Below the pieces are notes generated by a model. That model had not been told where the DNA came from and ran no database searches. It was given only the letters and a program-made list of their open reading frames with translations. The translations under genes and the position numbers were made by a program. Shown here piece after piece: positions 56,497 through 64,000 of a DNA stretch of 64,000 nucleotides; positions within the stretch are counted from its first letter, which is position 1, and the number at the start of each line of letters is the position of its first letter. This stretch comes from Aplectana chamaeleonis (Eukaryota > Nematoda > Chromadorea > Rhabditida > Cosmocercidae). Location: positions 496,001 through 560,000 of the forward strand of contig JAPDOI010000365.1 in NCBI GenBank assembly GCA_029168955.1, written 5' to 3'.

Positions 56497-57639
56497 TAAG
56501 GGATGACGTCAGCAATTGATAAGTCGGACGAAAGTCACGACACTGGGGGCCCACAAAGGACTGAACCTGCGCGCGCCTCAAGGTAAAAGGAGATACCACG
56601 GGGGAGCAATAGTACAAACACTACCTAGGGGGTAACGACGATCGCATGGACCTATCAGCGCTCGATGTTTATGACGACTGTGACGGCTTGACCAGTGCGC
56701 TGCGAAACCAATGGAAGGAGAGGAGAGCCGGGCGGTCGGTGTTGTTGACGCTGACCTATACATAACCAAGGCCCTACGACCTACGAGTTACCTATGAGAG
56801 AAAACGCTCTCCGATTTTCAACAAAATATATATACAGAATATATACACGATATCACTGTGCTCTTACCGGTCGAGCAAACAAAGTGCATGATTGGCTGGT
56901 GCCGTAGATGGAAAAGCACAGTTCCGTTTTTGACGATGACCACGAAACACCAACAAAGTTGTGGGCTTAGACTACTGGGCAGGGCGTAAGTGCACGACGT
57001 CATAGACTAGTACTTTGTGCGAGGGGAGGAAGAACCTCGCCAGTGACACGAGACCCAAGTAAGGGACAAGGCGGTAGCCCGGAGGCTGTAACTGAACCCT
57101 GGGTCAAGCTAAGAGAAAGAAGAAAGATAAAGAAAGCGGCCTCCTCCGCTTACCCCAAAGACCTGACTATGCGCGTAAAACAGTTGGCAGTACGTGTTTC
57201 TAAAAACACGACTCTGATACTGAAAAACCCGACAGTGCGTGATACACGTACTGCTTTCACCGTATGCTAGATTACCGGAAGAGCGAAGATCATCGAAAAC
57301 CCTTGAGTGCGATATAAGGCTGCATACGTGGATATATAGGAGGTGGGCTTAAGGCCCTCCCTAAACTATAACAACCGTTTTTAGAAACGTCCTCTGCGAA
57401 TTGACTTTTGTGACTCTATAAGAAAGACATTTATAAAAGAAAAGACCGAAAGATGCGAAAGTTGCTAACACGAAAATCGATTCATGCGAGGGTAAGAAAT
57501 GAAAAGTGCGAAGGTGTTAGGAAACGAGTAATCAGATTTAAAACTAAATTACCTTTGACTTCTGAGTCTCGCCATAGCGAGCTTGTGTCTCACTTCTCCC
57601 GCAATCCTACGACCTTCATCCAGACTAGTCGCCATGTGA
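56497..57639. other. No gene recognised
   Basis: Small frames such as 57,043-57,270 show no family match. The stretch lies just 3' of the minus-strand gag remnant and may include its downstream retroelement sequence, but no pol motif is visible. Confidence 0.35.
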
Positions 57640-58960
57640 CCAGTTCTCCAGATCGGTGATCGCATAGGGATCGTTGTTGTAAACACAGAAAGGCGGTGTG
57701 GTGGCAATGCGAGCGGCAAGCTTTACACTTGCGTATGGCATCACATGCGCTTTCGCCGTGCTTACCACCACAGACGGAACAACCACACTCCGCGTGCGTG
57801 GGTCGACCAGATGCGGATAGTTCTGACAGCCCGTTGAGAAGTTTCTCGTGGCAGAAAAAGCAGCGTGTCCGTGATCCTCCGGGTTTTCCTTGACCGGGGC
57901 CGGTTGCCAGCCGGCGGGACGATCAGGGAAAATGGGCTGAGGCCCAGTCTGAGGGGGCACGATAGAATCTGGGTGCGGTCCGGGGTGAGACGGTTGAGCG
58001 GGAGAGCTGGAACGTGCTAAGAGTTTGGGTGCCGGAGTCAAGAAGACCGGGCCCGAAGAAGACGGACGGCGGACCTGGGACTCGACAGAACAAGCTGGAG
58101 AAGCAGTGCGCTTACCTAAATAGTGTGTGGTTGGTTTGCTCTTGGTTTTGAACGTTGGAGCCGATGCGGCGCTGATGGAATGCTGCTGTTGAGCGACGAC
58201 AGTGCGAAAATGTTCACGAACCGCTCCCTGTAGCACCGGAATTTTGTTCGATACGTCGGTGATAAGATCTGTGGTTGTGATATGTGCGTTGTGAATGTCG
58301 CCGATGGTAAGCTCATGCGCATCCAACGCTCGTTGGACTCTCGACTGTTGATCCGTAATGAGAGTCATTGCGAGGTTGAGCAAAACTAAGTTGCGCTTTT
58401 CGTAGAGATTGTCAGGGTGACTGCGTATGGTGATGAGCAACTCAAAGGCTTGAATGCCCTGTGGAGTGCTTTCCATATTCTGTAGGTCCTGAGATACGAT
58501 TGCACGTTTCTGCACAAAGTGCCTGTGTCCCTCAGAGACGGCAATAACTCTGCAAGGTAATAGGCGTTGCGCTGTGAGCAGTGTTTGGCTGAAGTGCAGG
58601 TCCCAGCTAAGCGGTGCTAGCAGGAAGAGATGGCGTGTGCGCTAGCGATGGTCGGCTGGAGAACTGCGCTGGCCGCTGAAGGCTCAGCCGCGAGCTGCTG
58701 AAACAGAGGTGCCTGTACCTGCGGAGCACTTGCAGAAGCTGTTGCAACTGCTGCGCGAACGTAAAATAAGGCGACGTCTCCGGTGCAGCCGATGGCGGTG
58801 GCTGCGAGTAGAACATAGGTTGACCGTTATTCACCGTGAAAGCTGTGTGCTGGTTCAGGGCACGGTACACAAGTTTTCTGAAAAGGAAAGAGTGCGGTAA
58901 CGTGTTAAACCAACAGAAGAATGGGCGCGAATGACGATGAATGCACGAAACGTGCAAATA
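57640..58960 (-). pseudogene. BEL/Pao-type gag-like remnant with zinc fingers
   Basis: On the minus strand a frame from about 58,816 (MFYSQPPPS) crosses a frameshift near 58,610 into the 57,625-58,515 frame (QDLQNMESTPQG, a coiled helical part, then a proline-rich linker PSSSGPVFLTPAP). Near 57,900 another frame gives the cysteine-rich end: CFFCHEKLLNG, THAECGCSVCGGKHGES, CKACRSHCHH. The order helical domain, proline-rich linker, Cys/His fingers is that of retroelement Gag proteins. The association with BEL/Pao rests on the neighbouring pol. At least two frameshifts make it defective. Confidence 0.6.
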
Positions 58961-59997
58961 AATGTTGATAGTTATTGAAGAGGTGAGTGCACCGATGAAG
59001 AGCAGATTTAATAAGCTGCTATGATGAGAATGTACTATTTTTTGTTTGTATTGAATAAAGATTACAAAAAATTGTTTGTTGAATGTGTTGAAAATTTTTA
59101 TAAGTTTTTGGAGTTCTGGAAAAATTTGCGCAGGGGTTCCCACGTGTTTGAGGGCTTACCTGCGCTGAAAACAAGGATAAATTAACGAAAGGTGCGAAAT
59201 GATGCATGAGAGAGAAGAAAAAATGAAAAAAATTAAACAAATTTAAAAAAAGTTTTGGGATTTTTGGAAATTTTGGGCAGAGGTTCCTCTGCATCAAAGG
59301 GATTCCCTGCGCTGAAAACAAGTAGATTTTAAACAAAAATTGTGAACTAGACTACAATGAAAATTTTTGGGGTAAAGGGTAACTGTTGAGGAAAGTCAGG
59401 TTTGTGTGCGGTAGGGGGGTCATGTGTGTGCGGTAGATCACAGTGGGCGCGTGAGGGTCTAAGGTATGACTAAACACTAGATTTGGAAAATAGAAGTGTG
59501 ACTCCAGCAAAGGTGCGAGGAGTACACCTAAGAAAAAGAAAGAGTGCGGGCAATGATGGGGTCATCCACTGTGGAAGTTGCGGGGTGAGGAGCCAAATCA
59601 CACATGAGGGAGAGAATCATAAAATGTGATTTTGGCAGAAACGACGAATGCAAGTCAAAATCAGAAAGAAAGCGCGAGCAAACGCAAAAATCACAAAATA
59701 TGCGCGGCACAATACACCGAAATAGACAAAATTTTAAAGCGGGGTACCTGACTACCATAGAAATAGGGTGTTGCGTCCAATCTGGGTAAACAGTCCAGCA
59801 AACGAGCAACAGCTGACCAGCGAATCCAGAATCGATCACGACCCCAAGATTTCGAAATGAGGCGGGTAGCGCTCGATCGGCATGGCCGCGCTCGGATGAG
59901 ATATGACCGCGACGCGTCTGCCACGTTTTGTTGGAGCATGTTAACTCACTTGTCGACCTGGGATGAAAGAATAACACTAGAAACTGCGGTTTTTTGA
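58961..59997 (-). mobile_element. LTR-like non-coding block between pol and gag remnants
   Basis: About 1 kb without a credible protein separates the end of pol from the start of gag, where a long terminal repeat and leader would lie. A direct-repeat pair (TGCGCTGAAAACAAG with TTCCC/TTACC before it) occurs at 59,160 and 59,308. On the minus strand TGTTATTC at about 59,973 could be an LTR start. Without a second LTR the boundaries are not proven. Confidence 0.4.
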
Positions 59998-61205
59998 CTA
60001 GAGGGAGCCGGAAGAGGCTAAAGCAGTGCGTTTTGAGGCATCCTTGGTTGAACGCGAGGAGGCTGTAGTTCTATCGTAGCCTGACGTCAGTAGATGAATG
60101 TATTTCCAACGGGTACAGGTGTGCTGTAGAACGCTTTCAGTGACTGATGGACGTTCGAACTGTAGCGGTTCGAATTTGTCCATCACGGCTCGGATAAAGC
60201 TGCGTTATTAGACCAAACATCCACTGTCCACGAGGTAACTTATCATCCGCGATGATCACGATGTCACCAAATTGCGGTAGCACGTGTGTAGACCGAGCTT
60301 GTCTCATACGGAGTTGATGGCGTTCTTTTAATGCAGCCAAATACTTGTTCGCTAGATACTCTAGAAATGATCCAGAACGTTGATAGTTTCTTGGAACAAT
60401 TCCGTGAGCCTGTGTTGAGCGATGTGAGGATTGTCCTGTGATACCGGTAACTGCGAAATTTGCAGTCTGACACGCGGTACCAGGAAATCTCAAGGCCTGA
60501 GCACGTGTGCGAAACATTCAGCTTTCCTAAAAGGTGTAATAGGGCCAGATTTGAAGACGGCCTCAATCTCTGAAACTGTAATATGAAGCTGACTGCAAGT
60601 CAGTAGCGATCGTCCAACTGTCTTCCTGAATGCAAACTTGAAGAGTGCTACCATACGTTCATAAAATCCTCCTTTCCACGGCGAAATGGGAGTTATCGAC
60701 CCCCAGACAACTTTGTGCTGGCCGAACCATTCCTCAACCGACTCCGTTGGATTGGAGGAGAATAGAACTTTGAAAATCGCGTCTTCTCCTGCGTGGAAGG
60801 TCGTCGAATTATCACTATAGACCACATCTGGAGTGCCTCGTTGTGCGGTAAAGCGACGAAATGCGAGTATAAATTCCTGCACAGTGTTGTCGTAGACGAG
60901 CTCCAGATGAACTGCTCGAGTAGTCATGCACGTGATGAGACAGGTCCAGCTTTTCTGAATAGTATTTGCGTTGGATCTGTAGCTGATCGGACCCAAATAG
61001 TCTAAACCGATGTACTGGGCTGGTCGAGATCTTTCGATCCTTTCCTTCGGCAACGACGACATATCGGGATACCGATATGGTACACAAAGCCTTTTTACAG
61101 AAGATACACGTGCGTAACGCTTTAGCAACTGCACTACGAATAGAAGGAATAAAATACGTAACGCGTAAAGATTCAATGGTTGAATAAGTGCCAGAGTGGT
61201 ATTTC
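59998..61205 (-). pseudogene. BEL/Pao integrase and C-terminal domain
   Basis: On the minus strand, an H2C2 zinc-binding part (HSGTYSTIES...CIFC, about 61,080-61,190) precedes the integrase core. The core reads QYIGLDYLGP, then VHLELVYDNTVQEFILAFRR, VVYSDNST and SPWKGGFYERMV, supplying the D, D and E catalytic positions. It is followed by a DUF5641-like end, GDIVIIADDKLPRGQW (about 60,190-60,260), usual after Pao integrases. At least two frame changes (near 61,085 and 60,500) break it. It would have joined element cDNA to host DNA. Confidence 0.88.
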
Positions 61206-61860
61206 TATTTGATTATTTATTTATTTATTTATTTATATACGCCCTTTCGGACATGCCGACAACAACACAATGAGAAGGTAAAAATCAAGTGGCAGAGAAA
61301 AACAGAAAAAACAACACAAAAAATCAACTAAGCACATGAACTAGTTGAGCGCATGACAACACATCAACAAGGAGCATCAATGCGCCGGGACAGCAAGGCA
61401 GATCAGGAGGAAGTGGGAGAGAGGGTTTCGCAGAAACAGTCGAAGCTAATCATACCAGGTTAGCTCCTGGATAAAGTACCCAGAGTCAAATACTACCGGC
61501 TACGCATCAAGATAGGTGCATAACGATGCGGCTTCCTTTGTAATTTTGTGATTCATAGTAGTACTTAAACACCATCTAACACTGCGAACACCGGAGGCTG
61601 TTCCCAGGTAGATGCAAGCACGCAACTGGACGAGGCCATTCCAGAGGGGATTCTAAGGAACCTCTTCAAACTAAACACGCACCCCAGGCGATGGCTTGCA
61701 GGGAGCCTCTTTAGATCGCTATATGTGTTCAAGGCAGCTCCAGGTAGAGCACGTCGGAAAGTATAAGAATATTTGGAAGCACCAACAACGAAAATGCAAG
61801 CATACCCAAATAGACCGCGCGCCTCGCATTGAATATTGTGAGTCGTAACCGCTGTAGACA
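61206..61860 (-). mobile_element. 5'-truncated LINE 3' end with (AAAT)n tail, inserted in the Pao pol
   Basis: On the minus strand a frame of about 100 codons (61,565-61,876, ending PPVFAVLDGV) is followed by a 350-bp pyrimidine-rich 3' UTR, GTCCGAAAGGGCGTATA and then six AAAT units ending at about 61,207, where Pao integrase sequence resumes. A tail of short tandem repeats directly at a junction is a mark of LINE insertion. The 5' boundary near 61,860 is approximate and the protein fragment itself is not recognised. Confidence 0.6.
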
Positions 61861-61864
61861 GGCC

Positions 61865-62775
61865 TCTCACTCTCACGATAATGCGCGAGTATGAGATACA
61901 CTTCTGCGGTAATGACGTCCGACACGTAGACAGTACCTATGGGTTCAATTTGGTCAAATAAGTTAGCCTTTTAGCCAAACGTTCCCTGGACTGTGACGAA
62001 AGTTTATTATAGATGGTAAAACGATTAACTTTCAAGCCGTAAACCGTGATGTTAACTAGCTTGCGGTACCGACTGGTAGCAGCGAACGGTATTACTGATA
62101 CAAACTCACCTGAGGAAATGATATTCACCTGAACTCCGTCTCGACTTCAACACAGTTTTCAGGCGGAATAGACACAGGAATGCTGGACCATTCCACCAAA
62201 TATGACCATCAGCGTCCATTGTCGACAGACCACGAGTGGCGCAGTCTGCGGGATTGTCCTTTAACGCGACATAGTAGATTTTGGTATTGATTCCTTGATT
62301 CTTGGAGCCTGAAACAGCGTTGCGGATCTCTGCGACTCTATTTTGGATGAAGGTCTTACACGTCCAAGTCGAATGGATCCAGTGCAACGTGATTAAAGAG
62401 TCCGGAAAAATGTGAATTGCGGTGAGTGATATATCGAGCTGCTTCTGCAGGTACTGCGCAAGACGTACGCTTATTAACGTAGCCAAAAGCTCTGCGCGGG
62501 AGTAAGGTAACCGGCTTGACGTCGTTAAGATGCAACTTCGCCATAACCAACCCAGAATGTACTGCAGATGACGTCCGGCATAGTAGATATGCACAACAAG
62601 CGTACAGACGTTTGGAAGCGTCTTCAAAAACACACAGCTGATATTGAGCAGAGTCTGAGAAGTTAGAAAATACAGAGCGCGGGATAGCAGAAAACGGTTT
62701 TTGTAGGTTTGCTAGCAATGACGTCAACCTATCGAGACCTTAGTCCTGAGGATCGTCCCATTCCAGTCGTTTCGA
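61865..62775 (-). pseudogene. BEL/Pao RNase H and linker remnant, cut by the minisatellite
   Basis: The minus strand carries the RNase H part of a Pao polyprotein: CVFEDASKRLYACCAYL (about 62,580-62,640), RAELLATLISVRLAQYLQ, IHIFPDSLITLHWIHS, AEIRNAV, YYVALKDNPADCATRGL and WWNGPAFL. It continues through SVIPFAATSRYRKLVNIT to DVITAEVYLILAHYRESE near 61,870. It has several frameshifts. Upstream RT and protease are absent: the sequence ends at about 62,775 where the tandem array begins. Confidence 0.9.
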
Positions 62776-62777
62776 TG

Positions 62778-64000
62778 CAGTACCTCAGTAGGAGTTTGCA
62801 GGACATTATGAAACGTGTGAAGGGTCCCAGTAGGAGTGTGCAGTACCTCAGTAGGAGTGTGCAGGACATCATGGAACGTGTGCAGGGTCCCCAGCAGAGG
62901 TGTGGAGGACATCATGGGACGTGTGTAGGACCCCAGTAGGGTTGTGCAGGACGCTGTAGATTGTGTGCAGGACCTCAGTAGGAGTGCGCAGGACATCAAG
63001 GAACGTGTGCAGGACCCCAATAGAGGTGTGCAGGACGTCATAGATAGTGTGCAGAACCTCGGTAGGAGTGTGCAGGACATCATGGGAATGTGTGCAGTAG
63101 CTCAGTAGGAGTTTGCAGGACATTATAGAACGTGTGAAGGGTCCCAGTAGGTGTGTGCAGGGCATAATGGGACGTGTGCAGGACATCATGGAACGTGTAC
63201 AGGGTCCCAGTAAGGGTGTGCAGGACACCATGGAACGTGTGCAGGGTCACAGTAGGAATGTGCAGGACATCAAGGGAACGTGTGCAGGACCCCCAATATA
63301 GGTGTGCAGGACGTCATAGATAGTGTGCAGAACCTCAGTAGGAGTGTGCAGAACATCATAAGAATGTATGCAGTACCTCAGTAGGAGTTTGCAGGACATT
63401 ATGGAACGTGTGAAGGGCCCCAGTAGGTGTGTGCAGGGCATCATGGAACGTGAGCAGGGTCACAGTAGGGAGTGTGCAGGACATCAAGGAACGTGTGCAG
63501 GACCCCAATGAGGTGCGCAGGACGTCATAGATAGTGTGCAGAACCTCGGTAGGAGTGTGCAGGGCGTCATGGAGCGTGGGCAGGACCCCAATAGAGGTGT
63601 GCAGGACGTCATAGATAGTGTGCAGAACCTCGGTAGGAGTGTGCAGGGCGTCATGGAGTGTGGGCAGGACCTCAGTAGGGGTGTGCAGGACGTCAGGGAA
63701 TGTGTGCAGTACCTCAGTAGGAGTGTGCAGGACATCATGGACTGTGTGAAGGACATCATGGAACGCGTGCAGGATCCCTGTAGGGGTGTGCAGGACATCA
63801 TAGGACGTGTTCAGGGTCCCAGCAGGGGTGTGCACGGCATCATGGAGCTTGTGCAGGACCCCAGTAGGAGTATGCAGTACATTATGTGACCTGTGCAGGA
63901 CCCCAGTAGGAGTGTGCAGGACATCATGGAACGTGTGCATGGTCCCAGTATGGGTGTGCAGGACATCATGGAACGTGTGCAGGGTTCCAGTAGGAGTGTG
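62778..64000. repeat. 42-bp minisatellite (array 3), about 29 units, open at the right edge
   Basis: Units read AGGAGTGTGCAGGACATCAT, GGAACGTGTGCAGGGTCCC, AGT with period 42 bp, and with length and sequence variants. Aligned to array 2 (GGGAGTGCGCCGGACGCC, GTAGAAAGTGTGTGGGACCC), roughly 60-65% of positions agree in the same register, so the two are related. Units are more diverged among themselves than in arrays 1 and 2. Large frames on both strands are by-products of the repeat. Confidence 0.93.

Overview
The window looks like a nematode chromosome, probably a strongylid or hookworm-like worm. This rests on an ACR-type nicotinic receptor gene with introns of 52-66 bp and TTTCAG-like acceptors, a trans-splice-like acceptor directly before the first ATG, BEL/Pao and mariner relics, and many MITEs. 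The species is inferred. I see no bacterial, phage or CRISPR content.

The only host gene I can support is one plus-strand nicotinic acetylcholine receptor (Cys-loop channel) alpha-type subunit. Twelve exons can be placed from 9,511 to 53,833. They cover signal peptide, ligand-binding domain, Cys-loop, vicinal Cys pair, M1, M2, M3 and part of the M3-M4 loop. Splice phases agree at every junction up to exon 9. Exon 9 (44,150-44,263) carries an apparent 2-bp insertion that puts a stop after M3, and no M4 exon is found, so the gene is broken here or the assembly has an error.

The rest is repeats, most of them inside the receptor's introns. 1-6,858 is a 42-bp minisatellite. 6,859-9,290 is its flank plus a dead mariner; the same flank, mariner and array recur inverted at 29,121-33,412. 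The first large intron (9,847-23,479) holds a LINE with 2A-like, PHD-like, endonuclease, reverse transcriptase and zinc-knuckle segments (10,735-14,260), TTCGAA-rich tracts, a foldback mariner derivative (19,291-20,011) and a non-autonomous hAT with an 8-bp target duplication (20,126-22,608). The next intron holds nested foldback elements (24,285-27,239). Intron 28,068-35,393 holds palindromic MITEs, the second mariner and the inverted array. Intron 35,862-44,149 holds a family of MITEs bounded by TTAA and a 4.4-kb palindrome (39,354-43,785).

Downstream of the last visible exon come more MITE copies, then minus-strand BEL/Pao remains (57,640-62,775) in the odd order pol, LTR-like, gag. A second minisatellite (62,778-64,000), also of 42 bp and recognisably related to the first, truncates the pol remnant and runs off the window. 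The most notable points are the fragmented but phase-consistent receptor gene, one 42-bp minisatellite family at three loci, the LINE N-terminal architecture, and the density of foldback DNA.
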